Shown: positions 35,990-45,290, counted from the stretch's first letter. The stretch: DNA of 64,000 nt from Bradyrhizobium japonicum USDA 6 (GCF_000284375.1 NC_017249.1:7743001-7807000), one strand, 5' to 3'. The notes: generated from the sequence alone by a model not told the origin. Numbers and translations are program-made.

Positions 35990-36064
35990 CGAACGGAGGC
36001 ATTTCGTTGTCTCCACGGCATGCTTATATCGGCTTGAGCCGAATGTCATGCTAACGTCGCGGCC

Positions 36065-36955
36065 ATGATGAAGATCGACAAAGCCCCGGTGCCCCTGATC
36101 GTTCCGAACCCCGACGACCCGCGCCTGACGGAGCGCGTGACCGGCACCGACCAGACCGGCGCCAAGGTCGAGATCAAGGTGCCGATGGAACGGCCGCTGA
36201 CGCTCTACCTGAATTCGCAGGAGATCGTCACCATGATGACGATCGGCGACTACCCGGAATATCTGGCGCTGGGCTATCTGCTCAACCAGAACATGCTGAA
36301 ATATAATGACGAGGTCACCGAGGTCGAATACGACGACGACCTCCAGGTGGTGGTGGTGCGCACCACACATCACACCAATTTCGAAGCCAAGCTGAAGAAG
36401 CGCACCCAGACCTCGGGCTGCGCGCAGGGCACCGCGTTCGGCGACCTGTTAGAGGCGGTCGAGAGCGTCGCGCTGCCGAAGGCGGAGCTGCGCACCTCCT
36501 GGCTCTACCAGATGACCCAGACCATCAACACCATGCCCTCTCTCTATCTGGAGGCCGGCGCGATCCATGGCTGCGTGCTGTGCCAGGAGGGCGAGCCGCT
36601 CTGCTACACCGAGGACGTCGGCCGTCACAACGCCGTCGACAAGATCGCGGGCTGGATGTACCGCCACGGCGTCGATGCCTCCGACAAGATCCTCTACACC
36701 ACCGGACGGCTGACCTCGGAAATGGTGATCAAGACCGTGCGCATGGGCATTCCGATCCTGGTGTCGCGCTCCGGCTTCACCGCCTGGGGCGTCGATCTCG
36801 CCCGCCAGGTCGGACTGACGCTGGTCGGCCGCACGCGCGGAAAGCGCTTCATCGCGCTCGCGGGTGAAGAGCGGATCGTCTACGACCAGAACCTTGCTTA
36901 CGTCGAGGAGGAATCGGCGAAGCACAAACGCAAGGGTGAAGGTGGTGACGACTGA
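36065..36955 (+). CDS. fdhD: formate dehydrogenase accessory sulfurtransferase
   Basis: Protein of 296 residues needed for active formate dehydrogenase: it carries sulfur from a cysteine desulfurase to the molybdenum cofactor before insertion. The conserved Cys pair is in [20 protein letters not shown], and the nucleotide/cofactor-binding stretch [14 protein letters not shown] follows, with [12 protein letters not shown] after it. N-terminal [16 protein letters not shown] is also typical. Its stop overlaps the mobA start region, so fdhD-mobA form an operon serving the FdsA enzyme encoded 7 kb away. Confidence 0.95.
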   Translation: MMKIDKAPVPLIVPNPDDPRLTERVTGTDQTGAKVEIKVPMERPLTLYLNSQEIVTMMTIGDYPEYLALGYLLNQNMLKYNDEVTEVEYDDDLQVVVVRTTHHTNFEAKLKKRTQTSGCAQGTAFGDLLEAVESVALPKAELRTSWLYQMTQTINTMPSLYLEAGAIHGCVLCQEGEPLCYTEDVGRHNAVDKIAGWMYRHGVDASDKILYTTGRLTSEMVIKTVRMGIPILVSRSGFTAWGVDLARQVGLTLVGRTRGKRFIALAGEERIVYDQNLAYVEEESAKHKRKGEGGDD

Positions 36956-37577
36956 CTTTCCGGCAACGCAGGGCGTGCTGCTCGCAGGCGGCCTCGCGCG
37001 GCGCATGGGCGGCGGCGACAAGCCGATGCGGACCATCGGCGGCCGCACCATCCTTGAGCGCGTGATCGCGCGATTGACGCCGCAATGCAGCGGACTGATC
37101 CTCAATGCGAACGGCGACCCCGCACGTTTCGCGGCGTTCGGCCTGCCCGTTGTCGCCGATGACGTACCCGGCTTCCCCGGCCCCCTCGCCGGCATTCTCG
37201 CCGCGCTCGACTGGACGGCGACGAACCGGCCTGACATCGCATGGGTGCTGAGCGCCGCAGGCGACTGCCCGTTCTTGCCGCGCGATCTCGTCGCGCGCCT
37301 GCACGAGGCGCGGGAACGCGAGAACGCACAGCTCGCGGTCGCCGCATCAGGCGATCAGTCGCATCCGGTGATCGGTTTGTGGCGCGTCGCCTTGCGCGAC
37401 GAGCTGCGTCATGCGCTGGTCGTCGAAGACCTCCGCAAGATCGACCGCTGGACCGCGCGCTATCCGCTCGCAACGGTGACATGGCCGGCCGAGCCGCTCG
37501 ATCCGTTCTTCAACGCCAACACGGTCGAGGACATCGCCGAAGCCGAACGGCTGGCCGCGCTGGATGCGGCCTCCTGA
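36945..37577 (+). CDS. mobA: molybdenum cofactor guanylyltransferase
   Basis: Enzyme of about 210 residues adding GMP from GTP to molybdopterin to form MGD. The N-terminal loop [19 protein letters not shown] is the family nucleotide-binding signature; [11 protein letters not shown] carries the metal-binding Asp, and [10 protein letters not shown] closes the chain. The frame is open from 36864; GTG codons at 36936, 36942 and 36945 are all possible starts and overlap the fdhD end by 11-20 bases, with AAGG upstream. 36945 is chosen for the MobA-like N-terminus. Translationally coupled to fdhD. Confidence 0.92.
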   Translation: MTTDFPATQGVLLAGGLARRMGGGDKPMRTIGGRTILERVIARLTPQCSGLILNANGDPARFAAFGLPVVADDVPGFPGPLAGILAALDWTATNRPDIAWVLSAAGDCPFLPRDLVARLHEARERENAQLAVAASGDQSHPVIGLWRVALRDELRHALVVEDLRKIDRWTARYPLATVTWPAEPLDPFFNANTVEDIAEAERLAALDAAS

Positions 37578-37610
37578 CAAGAAGCGTCGGCGCAAGCGCG
37601 AGCCTGCCGC

Positions 37611-38741
37611 TCAAGCCGCCAGCGGCACCGACCAGGCGTCGTAACCGTAGACCCAGCTCGTATCGGCGCGCTCCTTCAGCCAGATGTTGGCGCGCGAGGT
37701 CTCCTGCACCCGCGTCGTGCGCACCTTGCGGGTCGCCTCGAAGCGGCGAAACGCATTCGCGACGCCGTCGCTGCCGACACCGTCGAGGCAGCGCGACAGC
37801 ACGGCGGCGTCCTCGATTGCCATGGCCGCGCCCTGCGCCATGTAGGGCGTCATCGGATGGCAGGCATCGCCGAGCAGCGTCACTTTGCCGTCGGCCCAGC
37901 GTTCCAGCGCGTCGCGGTCCATGATCGCCCATCTGTGCACGTCGGGACAGGCGGCGAGCACCCGAGTGACTTGCGGATGAAAGCCTTCGAATGATGCGCG
38001 CAGATCGCGCACGTCGCCCTTCGCCGACCAGGACTCGATGCGAAAGCCCGGCTCGGGCTGGCTGGTGACGAGATAGACCTCGCTGCGATCAGGCTTGACG
38101 TAATAGATCACGATGTGGCGGTCCTCGCCCCACCATTTGGTGCAGTCGTCGATGCCTGCGCCGCCGAGCAGCGCGGCGGGATAGGTGGTGCGATAGGCGA
38201 TCCGGCCGGTGAATTTGGCCGGCGCGGCGTCGAACAGGAGATCGCGGACCGTCGAATGGACGCCGTCCGCGCCGACCACGGCATCGGCGATGGCACGCGT
38301 GCCATCGGCAAAGCTTAGCCGGACACCATCGCCGGTCTCGTCGAGGCCGACGAGCTTGTGATTGAGCCGCACAAATTCGTTCGGCACCACGCTCGCCAGC
38401 GCCGCATGGAGATCGCCGCGATGGGCGAGCAGATAGGGCGCGCCGAACTTCTCTTCCGCGCTCTCGCCAAAAATCATGTCGAACTTGATGTCGCCGCTCT
38501 CCCAGTCGCGGTTGTTCCAGGAGCGTGGATAGAACGAGTGCTCGCGCATCCGCGCCTCCAGCCCCAGCGCACGCAACACCTTCATTGCGTTGCAGCCGAT
38601 CTGGATGCCGGCGCCGATGCGGGCGAATCGGGAGGCCTGCTCGTAGACCATCACATCGATACCGACGCGCCGAAGCGCCGCGGCGGTCGCAAGCCCGCCC
38701 ATGCCGGCGCCGACGATCGCAACCGAAAGCGGCCTCGCCAT
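37611..38741 (-). CDS. FAD-dependent monooxygenase, 6-hydroxynicotinate 3-monooxygenase-like
   Basis: Flavoprotein of 376 residues. FAD loop AIVGAGMGGLATAAALRR, GADG motif in VVGADGVHSTVRD, and GDACHPMTPYMAQGAAMAIE. The stretches CTKWWGEDRHIVIYY and the C-terminal WVYGYDAW are shared, from memory, with NicC of Pseudomonas, which decarboxylates and hydroxylates 6-hydroxynicotinate. The first step of that pathway needs a molybdenum hydroxylase, which would fit the surrounding Mo genes, but no nicotinate hydroxylase or other nic gene is in the window. It may act on another aromatic acid. Convergent with mobA. Confidence 0.78.
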   Translation of the reverse strand: MARPLSVAIVGAGMGGLATAAALRRVGIDVMVYEQASRFARIGAGIQIGCNAMKVLRALGLEARMREHSFYPRSWNNRDWESGDIKFDMIFGESAEEKFGAPYLLAHRGDLHAALASVVPNEFVRLNHKLVGLDETGDGVRLSFADGTRAIADAVVGADGVHSTVRDLLFDAAPAKFTGRIAYRTTYPAALLGGAGIDDCTKWWGEDRHIVIYYVKPDRSEVYLVTSQPEPGFRIESWSAKGDVRDLRASFEGFHPQVTRVLAACPDVHRWAIMDRDALERWADGKVTLLGDACHPMTPYMAQGAAMAIEDAAVLSRCLDGVGSDGVANAFRRFEATRKVRTTRVQETSRANIWLKERADTSWVYGYDAWSVPLAA

Positions 38742-38783
38742 CGCGTCCCCCCTGCGGCGCGGCTTGAACGCCGCGTCGTTGAT

Positions 38784-40733
38784 CTAAGCGGGCCGGAATC
38801 CCGCTCGCTCCAGCGCGGTGCGCGCCTCGTCCGAGCCGAGTGCGTCGAGAAAGGCCTGCATGGCCGGCCGCTGCTTGCGCGCCGTCACCAGCGCGAAATC
38901 ATAATGCTCTTCCGCGAGCGGAATGAAACCGAGGCCGACAGCATGGGCGACCGGCGCAATGGTCATGCCCCAGTCGGCGCGGTGCTGTGCGACAGCCGCA
39001 GCCACGGCATTGTGCGAGCGCGGCTGGTTCCAGTAGCCTTCCGGGCGCGCGCCGCCGAGCAGCCGGTCGATCAGGATGCGCGTGCCGGCGCCCTGGTTGC
39101 GGTTGGCCATGATGCAGGCGGGGTCCGCGAGCGCGGCGGCGACGGCTTCCTTCGCACCGAGCCCCTCAAAACGCTTGTCGCCGTTCCGGAACACGATGCC
39201 CTGCATCCGCCGCCAGCCCGGCACGAGCTCGAGCCCCTCAACGAGGTAAGGCCTGTTGTAGGTCTCGCTCTTGTCGTCGAACAGATGGATCGGCGCGAGA
39301 TCGCATTCGCCGCGCTTCGCCGCCGCAAGTCCGCCGAGGCTGCCGACCGCGATCGAACGCACGGTCAGCCCCGCATGCGCGAGCTGTGCGGTGACGAGAT
39401 CGAGGCCGGTGCAATGGCTTCCGACGATGACGAGATCGGGCACCCGCACATGCGGCGTGAACAGCGTCACCTCGGCGTCGGTCCCTGCCGGCATCTGGTC
39501 GGCAAGCGCGTCGATGCGCAGAAAACCGTCGGCCTGCGCGAACGACGTGATCGCACCAGACCCCTTGCCGGAGGGATAGGCGATCAGGCCGTCCTTGCCG
39601 CCGACCAGCGAGACCATGACGAACTCGGTGCGGCCGAGCTCGGAGGCGATGCGCACCGGCACGGTTGCATTCACCTTGGCGTCGGAGCGCGCCGGCAGCC
39701 CGGCCATTTTGCGCAGCACCGGCACGATCATGTCGTGGAAGGTGAACATCGCCGAGGTCGGAAAGCCCGGCAGGATCACCACCGGCTTGCCGTCGCACAC
39801 CGCAAGGCACAGCGGCTTGCCGGGTTTGAGTGCAACGCCATGCGCGATGATGCCGGGCTGGCCGAGCCGGCCGATGATGCGATGGGACACGTCGCCTGCG
39901 CCCTTCGAGGTGCCGCCCGACAGCACCAGCATGTCGGCGTCCGCCAGCGCGCGGCGCATGGCGGCTTCGAGTTTTGCCTCATCGTCGGGAATGGCGCCGA
40001 GGAACACCGCCTCGCCGCCATTCTCGTCGATCGCGGCGGCGACGATGGCGCCGTTGGTGTCGTAGATCGCGGCCGGCGCGAGCGCCTCGCCGGGCTGAAC
40101 CAATTCGTCGCCGGTGGAGATCACGGCAACACGCGGCTTGCGCGCGACGGTCACCTCGGCGATGCCGCAGGCCGCCAGCATGCCGATCTCGCGCGAGCCG
40201 ATGATCGTGCCGGCGCGCAGGAGCGCCTCGCCGCGCGCGATGTCGGAGCCTGCGTAGGACACGAACTGTCCCGGCGAAACGGCTCGCCGGACGTCGATCG
40301 CATCGGACCCGGCGGGCTGGGTATGCTCGACCATGACGACGGCGTCGGCGCCGCGTGGTAACGGCCCGCCGGTTGCGATCGGCGTTGCGGTTGCTGTCGC
40401 CACCTGCAGCTTCGGCGCGGTGCCGCAGTGAATGGTCTCGCCGTTCAGCGCAAGGCGAACGGGCGCGCCTTCGCCGGCCGCGGCGAGATCGGCCGAGCGC
40501 ACGGCAAAGCCGTCAACATTGGAACGGTCGAACGGCGGAACATCGATCGGCGCCGTGATGTCTTCGGCGAGCGCCGCGCCGAGCGCATCGGCAAGCTTGC
40601 GCGCCTCGCTCGGGACCGCGCGCGGAAACAACGCAACGTCAAAGCGCGCCAGCGCGTCCTCACGAGAGAGGATCTTGAGGAACTGCTCCTGTTCGAGCGC
40701 GCTGCGGTCTTGCGATTGCGGGATCATCGTCAT
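38784..40733 (-). CDS. MoeA-like protein fused to a solute-binding (PBP-like) domain
   Basis: Protein of 649 residues in two parts. Residues about 20-420 are MoeA-like: PPFDRSNVDGFAVRSADLA, VAVISTGDELVQPGEAL, MLVLSGGTSKGAGDVSHRII and VVILPGFPTSAMFTFHD. Residues about 435-645 resemble a periplasmic-binding-type domain without a signal peptide (LVIVGSHCTGLDLVTAQLAH ... IMANRNQGAGTRILIDRLLG ... HNAVAAAVAQHRADWGMTIA), related to molybdate/tungstate binding folds. The fusion suggests metal insertion coupled to cytoplasmic oxyanion sensing or loading; such proteins are known by annotation but little studied. It ends 12 bases after the next MoeA-like gene starts being read out, so the pair is an operon. 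Confidence 0.88.
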   Translation of the reverse strand: MTMIPQSQDRSALEQEQFLKILSREDALARFDVALFPRAVPSEARKLADALGAALAEDITAPIDVPPFDRSNVDGFAVRSADLAAAGEGAPVRLALNGETIHCGTAPKLQVATATATPIATGGPLPRGADAVVMVEHTQPAGSDAIDVRRAVSPGQFVSYAGSDIARGEALLRAGTIIGSREIGMLAACGIAEVTVARKPRVAVISTGDELVQPGEALAPAAIYDTNGAIVAAAIDENGGEAVFLGAIPDDEAKLEAAMRRALADADMLVLSGGTSKGAGDVSHRIIGRLGQPGIIAHGVALKPGKPLCLAVCDGKPVVILPGFPTSAMFTFHDMIVPVLRKMAGLPARSDAKVNATVPVRIASELGRTEFVMVSLVGGKDGLIAYPSGKGSGAITSFAQADGFLRIDALADQMPAGTDAEVTLFTPHVRVPDLVIVGSHCTGLDLVTAQLAHAGLTVRSIAVGSLGGLAAAKRGECDLAPIHLFDDKSETYNRPYLVEGLELVPGWRRMQGIVFRNGDKRFEGLGAKEAVAAALADPACIMANRNQGAGTRILIDRLLGGARPEGYWNQPRSHNAVAAAVAQHRADWGMTIAPVAHAVGLGFIPLAEEHYDFALVTARKQRPAMQAFLDALGSDEARTALERAGFRPA

Positions 40734-40745
40734 GCCAAACCCATA

Positions 40746-41852
40746 TCATTCCCGTATCAGATAGGCATCGACCGGCGTTCCTGCCGCAAATCCCTCGTGG
40801 TTGGCGGGAACGAGCAGCCATGCATCGGCCCGGCCAATGGCTTGGAGCGGCCAATCCCCCACCGCAAGCGGGAGCCACGCATGATGTTCCTCGGCCAGCA
40901 GGGCAATTTCGGCGATGCCGACACTGGATGCGATTTTTCGCGCAAGCGGCAAGGTGATGCGTCGGCGTAACCGCCGCGCCGACAGCCGATCGACGAGCGG
41001 CAGCACGAGCGCGAGCCAGGCGGCAAGCGCATGATCGGGCGAGCCGGGCAAGGCGACGATTGGAACCGGTCCGAGCCGCCCGACCGCTGCGGTGCGTCCG
41101 GGCTGGAGCGCGAGGCCATGGGCGAGCACGTCGCCATGCCGGGCCAGCGCGCTGACCGCGGCATCTCGGCGGCCGGCGCCGCTGCCGCCGATCGTCACGA
41201 CGAGATCGCAGGTGAGATCGCCGAGCGCTTCCGCGATCGATGCAGCATCTCGCGCGGCAGCTTCGCGCGTTTGCACCTGCAGCCCTGCTGCGCGCGCGAT
41301 CTCGGCAATCATGTGTGCCGTCACGGCTGCACCCGGCACGTTGACGATGCACAGCCGCGGCCGCCGTACGCTCAGCTTTTCAACACCGGCGGCGCGCGCG
41401 AGCAGCAAGGCGGCAGGATGGATCAAATGCCCTTCCGCCACGGCAGGCGCCCGCCCGGCGATGTCGCTTCCGGCGCGCCTGACGCCCTGTCCGGGCGCGC
41501 CCTCCGCCAGCACCTGGGCGAGTGGACCCGACACCTCGACTGCGTCGGCATCGAGCACACAATCACATCCCGGCGGCATCGCGTCGCCGGCATCGACCCA
41601 AACGGGCGCCGTCGTCAGAGGCAGCGGCGAATAGGCGGACGCGCCGACAATATCGTTGGCGCAGAGCGCCCAGCCGTCCGCAGCGGCGATGTCGCGCGGC
41701 GGAGACGCCGCAAGCAGCGGCGTCCCTGCCGCGATGCAGCCGGCGGCCTCCGCCAGGGGCAACTCGATCGTCGCGATCGGATCAACGCCTCGCAGCAACG
41801 CGGCGAGCGCAGTGTCGAGCGGCGTCAGCGATGGCGGCAGGCGCTGGGTCAT
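40746..41852 (-). CDS. second, divergent MoeA-like molybdopterin-binding protein
   Basis: Protein of about 368 residues with MoeA/MogA-type molybdopterin-binding domain but many changes. The N-terminal part keeps RDIAAADGWALCANDI (standard MoeA has S-VDGYA), and the central domain has LCIVNVPGAAVTAHMIAEIA where usual MoeA has STGDEL, so the catalytic acidic residues appear lost. VTIGGSGAGRRDAAVSAL and VALPGSPDHALAAW remain. This looks like a non-catalytic or specialised homologue. ATG 41852 is preferred over 41873 or 41888. It is 12 bases upstream of the MoeA-PBP fusion gene and 54 bp downstream of the tupA-type gene, probably one transcript. Confidence 0.82.
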   Translation of the reverse strand: MTQRLPPSLTPLDTALAALLRGVDPIATIELPLAEAAGCIAAGTPLLAASPPRDIAAADGWALCANDIVGASAYSPLPLTTAPVWVDAGDAMPPGCDCVLDADAVEVSGPLAQVLAEGAPGQGVRRAGSDIAGRAPAVAEGHLIHPAALLLARAAGVEKLSVRRPRLCIVNVPGAAVTAHMIAEIARAAGLQVQTREAAARDAASIAEALGDLTCDLVVTIGGSGAGRRDAAVSALARHGDVLAHGLALQPGRTAAVGRLGPVPIVALPGSPDHALAAWLALVLPLVDRLSARRLRRRITLPLARKIASSVGIAEIALLAEEHHAWLPLAVGDWPLQAIGRADAWLLVPANHEGFAAGTPVDAYLIRE

Positions 41853-41906
41853 GCGCCATGATGGACCATGCATCGCCCGGTTTGGCAACCGCTGGCGATG
41901 CGAAGG

Positions 41907-42740
41907 TCAGCCGCCGGACTTGGCCGCATTGGGGAAGAACAGCTGCTGTCCGTCGACCTTGTAGCCGGCGATCGCCGCCTGCCCCTCCGGCGAGATCAGC
42001 CAGTCGATGAAGGTCTGCCCCAGCTCCTTCTTCACGTTCGGAAACTTTTCCGGGTTCACCAGCATCGCGCCGTACTGATTGAGCAGCCGCTTGTCGCCTT
42101 CGACGACGATGTCGAGATCGCCGCGATCCTTGAAGGCGATCCAGCTGCCGCGGTCGGACAGCACATAGGCGTTCGCCGTGCGCGCCGCGTCGAGGGCCGC
42201 GTCCATCCCTTGCCTGACTTCGCGATACCATGCGCCCTTGGCAGCGGCGATATCGATGCCGGCGACGATCCAGAGCGCGAGCTCCGCGGCATGGGTGCCC
42301 GACCGGTCGCCGCGCGTCACGAACGGCGCGCCCTTGGCCTCGATCGCCTTCAGCGCGGTGGCGATGTCCTTGCCCTTCACGGCGGCAGGATCGCTCTTCG
42401 GTCCGATCAGCACATAGTCGTTGTACATCACGTCAAAACGCTTCACGCCAAAACCGTCGGCGACGAACTTCTCCTCCTGCGGCCGTGCGTGCATCAGCAC
42501 GACGTCGACTTCGCCCCTGCGCGCGCCGTCGAGCACTTCATCGGCGCGCCGCGCGATCACCGTCACCTCGATGCCGGTCTTCTCGCGGAAGATCGGCAGC
42601 AGATGATCGAGCAGGCCGGACTCCTGTGTCGCCGTGGTCGAGGCCAGCACGATCGCCCGGTCCTCCGCAAATGACGCCGCCACGCCCGCGGCGAGGCCGC
42701 AGAGAAGCGCGAGTGCAACGGACAGGCGGCGGACGACCAT
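41907..42740 (-). CDS. TupA-like tungstate/molybdate-binding periplasmic protein
   Basis: Exported solute-binding protein of 277 residues. Signal peptide MVVRRLSVALALLCGLAAGV then ASFAED. The mature start IVLASTTATQESGLLDHLLP is the TupA-type TTT-xxSGL oxyanion loop, and PFVTRGDRSGTHAAELALW is the second conserved loop. C-terminal DWLISPEGQAAIAGYKVDGQ is also typical. TupA feeds TupBC permease/ATPase; those genes are not in the window, so either they are elsewhere or this protein serves as a sensor. It is divergent from a helix-turn-helix regulator with a like domain. Tungstate rather than molybdate preference is inferred from the family. Confidence 0.85.
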   Translation of the reverse strand: MVVRRLSVALALLCGLAAGVAASFAEDRAIVLASTTATQESGLLDHLLPIFREKTGIEVTVIARRADEVLDGARRGEVDVVLMHARPQEEKFVADGFGVKRFDVMYNDYVLIGPKSDPAAVKGKDIATALKAIEAKGAPFVTRGDRSGTHAAELALWIVAGIDIAAAKGAWYREVRQGMDAALDAARTANAYVLSDRGSWIAFKDRGDLDIVVEGDKRLLNQYGAMLVNPEKFPNVKKELGQTFIDWLISPEGQAAIAGYKVDGQQLFFPNAAKSGG

Positions 42741-43066
42741 GATCGGGTTCCCATTGGCTATGACGCGATCATGATGATGATCGATTGCGCCACACTCGTG
42801 ACGCGTTTGCTCGTTGCGCCCCCAACTCGGGACATTTCGGCAATGCGGTCCGCGCGGTGCGTCGATTGCAATTGCGAGCGCGACGGCCGCAAGGCCCGCG
42901 CCACGCGGGCGCTTCAGGATCGTTCACCAAAGCAGAAATCGCGCGTGAGGATGTGTTGCAAAGCAGCGAGATGATCGGGCATGGTCCTGCCGGACGTAAA
43001 TTGAAATGCAGAATTCCACCTGCGTCGAACGCCAAAAAGAAGCAAGAATTTGCATAGGAATGCAGG
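42741..43066. promoter_or_regulatory. divergent control region with two kinds of inverted repeat
   Basis: No gene in 326 bp. A perfect repeat CGATCAT-GATG-ATGATCG (42766-42783) lies 26 bp before the tupA-type start. Near the regulator, GCAGAATTCCACCTGC (43008-43023) is roughly repeated in inverse as GCAGGATGGAATTC (43062-43075), the second copy covering the regulator's ATG. Both are candidate operators for the regulator at 43067. Confidence 0.5.
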
Positions 43067-43960
43067 ATGGAATTCCTGACGACCAGCGAAGCCGCCGACT
43101 ACCTTCGGCTCGGCGAACGCAAGCTCTACGAACTCGTCACCACCGGCGCGATTCCCTGCACCAAGGTGACCGGGAAGTGGCTCTTCCCGCGGCACGAGCT
43201 CGACCTCTGGGTCCTGTCGGGACTGGCGCGTCCGGCCGGCATGCTGACTGCGGAGCCGCCGCCGGTCGTGGGCGGCAGCCAGGACGAGCTGTTGGACTGG
43301 AGCCTGCGTGAATCCGGCTCGGGCCTGGGATCGATGAGCGAGGGCAGCGCGCGCGGGCTCGAGCGCTTGCAGCGCGACGAGGTGATGGCGGCGGCGGTGC
43401 ACTTCCACAGCGTGGAAGCCGACGGCAATCTTGCCTCCGACGCCAGTGCGACGACGCTGCGTGACGCGCCTGACCTGCATGATGCGGTGCTGGTCGCATT
43501 CGTGCGCCGCGAGCAGGGTCTCGTGCTGCCGCCGGGCAATCCGAAGCGGCTGCGCGGCCTCTCCGACGTGCTTGCGCTCGGTGTCAGGATGGCGATGCGA
43601 CAACAGGGCACAGGCGCGCAGATGCTGCTCGATGTGCTGTTGAGGCGCGCCGACGCCTCGACGCGCGATCTGCGCCGGGTCGAGACGCCGGCCCTCACCG
43701 GGCCGGATCTCGCCGAGATCGTCCGCGCGGGACAGGCCGATTGCGGAATCGCGACGCGTGCGGCGGCGCGCTCGGCCGGGCTCGATTTCGTGCCGCTGGT
43801 CTGGGAGAATTTTGATCTCGCAATGCGGCAACGCAGCTATTTCCGCCCGCCGATGCAGGCCCTGATCCGGTTCCTCAGTGAAAGACGGCTGCGACAGCGC
43901 GCCGAGGAGCTGACCGGCTACGATCCCTCGCCGGCGGGGCAGATCCGCTTCGCGGCCTGA
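43067..43960 (+). CDS. helix-turn-helix regulator with PBP-like ligand domain (TunR-like)
   Basis: One-component regulator of 297 residues. The N-terminus is an excisionase/MerR-type helix-turn-helix (LTTSEAADYLRLGERKLYEL, about 4-23, and KVTGKWLFPRHELDLWV). Residues about 100-290 resemble the PBP-like domain found at the end of the MoeA fusion protein (DLHDAVLVAFVRREQGLVLP ... AMRQQGTGAQMLLDVLLRRA ... GQADCGIATRAAARSAGLDF). It is divergent from the tupA-type gene. Known relatives such as TunR of Desulfovibrio sense tungstate or molybdate; the same role is inferred here. Start ATG 43067 with AGGA about 10 bases before; a possible operator overlaps the start. Confidence 0.85.
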   Translation: MEFLTTSEAADYLRLGERKLYELVTTGAIPCTKVTGKWLFPRHELDLWVLSGLARPAGMLTAEPPPVVGGSQDELLDWSLRESGSGLGSMSEGSARGLERLQRDEVMAAAVHFHSVEADGNLASDASATTLRDAPDLHDAVLVAFVRREQGLVLPPGNPKRLRGLSDVLALGVRMAMRQQGTGAQMLLDVLLRRADASTRDLRRVETPALTGPDLAEIVRAGQADCGIATRAAARSAGLDFVPLVWENFDLAMRQRSYFRPPMQALIRFLSERRLRQRAEELTGYDPSPAGQIRFAA

Positions 43961-44058
43961 CGTTGACGCCCGCCCCCAAATAGTTGCAAAAGAAACCAAT
44001 TCAGCCGGGCCATACCCGGGCAACACCGGCCAACGAGCCGGATCAGGGGAGGACAAGC

Positions 44059-45288
44059 GTGAATCCAACGAGATTTGGACTGCCGGTCGCGGCCGGCTTT
44101 GCAGCGACGTTCTTGGCGGCTGCGCTGCCGCCGGGTGCGGCGTCGGCGCAGGTTTCCGACAACATCGTCAAGATCGGCGTGCTCACCGACATGAACGGCC
44201 CCGCCTCCGCGCCGACCGGCCAGGGTTCGGTGACGGCGGCGCAGATGGCGATCGACGATTTCGGCGGCACCGTACTCGGCAAGCCGATCAGCATCGTGAT
44301 CGGCGACCACCAGCTTAAGGCCGATATCGGCGGCGCGATCGCGCGGCGCTGGTTCGATGTCGACCAGGTCGACCTGATCGTCGACGTGCCGGTCTCCGCG
44401 GTCGGGCTCGCGGTGCAGAACATCGCCAACGAGAAGAAGCGGCTGTTCATCACCCACTCGACCGGCACGGCGGACTTCCACGGCAAGTTCTGCTCGCCCT
44501 ACGCGATCCAGTGGGTGTTCGACACCCGCGCGCTCGCGGTCGGCACCGCGGATGCGGTGGTCAAGCGCGGCGGCGACAGCTGGTTCTTCATCACCGACGA
44601 CTACGCCTTCGGCCATTCGCTGGAGCGCGACGCCTCCAGCGTCGTCACCGCCAATGGCGGCAAGGTGCTGGGCTCGGTGCGGCCACCCTTGGCAACGCCC
44701 GACCTCTCCTCCTTCGTGCTGCAGGCGCAGGCCTCCAAGGCCAAGATCATCGGCATTGCCGCAGGTCCCCCCAACAACATGAACGAGATCAAGACCGGCT
44801 CGGAGTTCGGCGTGTTCAAGGGCGGCCAGCAGATGGCGGCGCTGCTGGCGCTGATCACCGACATCCACGGACTCGGCCTGCAGGCCGCCCAAGGGCTGTT
44901 GCTGACGACGTCGTTCTACTGGGACATGGACGACAAGACCCGCGAATGGTCGAAGCGCTATTTCGCCAAGATGAACAAGATGCCGTCGATGTGGCAGGCC
45001 GGCGTCTATTCGAGCGTGATGCACTATCTCAACGCCATCAAGGAGACCGGCACCGACGATCCGCTCAAGGTCGCGGCCAAGATGCGGGAAAAGCCGATCG
45101 AGGATTTCTTCGCCCGCAACGGCAAACTGCGTGAGGACAATCTGATGGTGCACGACCTCTGGCTGGTGCAGGTGAAGACGCCGGAGGAGAGCAAATATCC
45201 GTGGGACTATTACAAGATCCTCGCGACCATCTCGGGCGAGAAGGCGTTCGGGCCGCCGGACCCGGCGTGTCCACTGGTGAAGAAGTGA
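44059..45288 (+). CDS. ABC transporter substrate-binding protein (branched-chain amino acid type)
   Basis: Periplasmic receptor of 409 residues of the LivJ-like family (type I periplasmic-binding fold). GTG at 44059 with GGGGAGGA seven bases before gives a signal peptide (RFGLPVAAGFAATFLAAALP, cleaved near ASAQ). The mature chain starts VSDNIVKIGVLTDMNGPASA, the usual pattern, and continues WFFITDDYAFGHSLERDASS. Family members in rhizobia bind amino acids, amides, urea or aromatic acids; the ligand is not predictable. No permease or ATPase gene accompanies it. Confidence 0.9.
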   Translation: MNPTRFGLPVAAGFAATFLAAALPPGAASAQVSDNIVKIGVLTDMNGPASAPTGQGSVTAAQMAIDDFGGTVLGKPISIVIGDHQLKADIGGAIARRWFDVDQVDLIVDVPVSAVGLAVQNIANEKKRLFITHSTGTADFHGKFCSPYAIQWVFDTRALAVGTADAVVKRGGDSWFFITDDYAFGHSLERDASSVVTANGGKVLGSVRPPLATPDLSSFVLQAQASKAKIIGIAAGPPNNMNEIKTGSEFGVFKGGQQMAALLALITDIHGLGLQAAQGLLLTTSFYWDMDDKTREWSKRYFAKMNKMPSMWQAGVYSSVMHYLNAIKETGTDDPLKVAAKMREKPIEDFFARNGKLREDNLMVHDLWLVQVKTPEESKYPWDYYKILATISGEKAFGPPDPACPLVKK

Positions 45289-45290
45289 GA

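Noticed and set aside
38358..40361. A 667-codon open frame opposite nicC-like and MoeA-PBP genes
   Set aside because: It spans two well-supported opposite genes and their gap, with no motif of its own.
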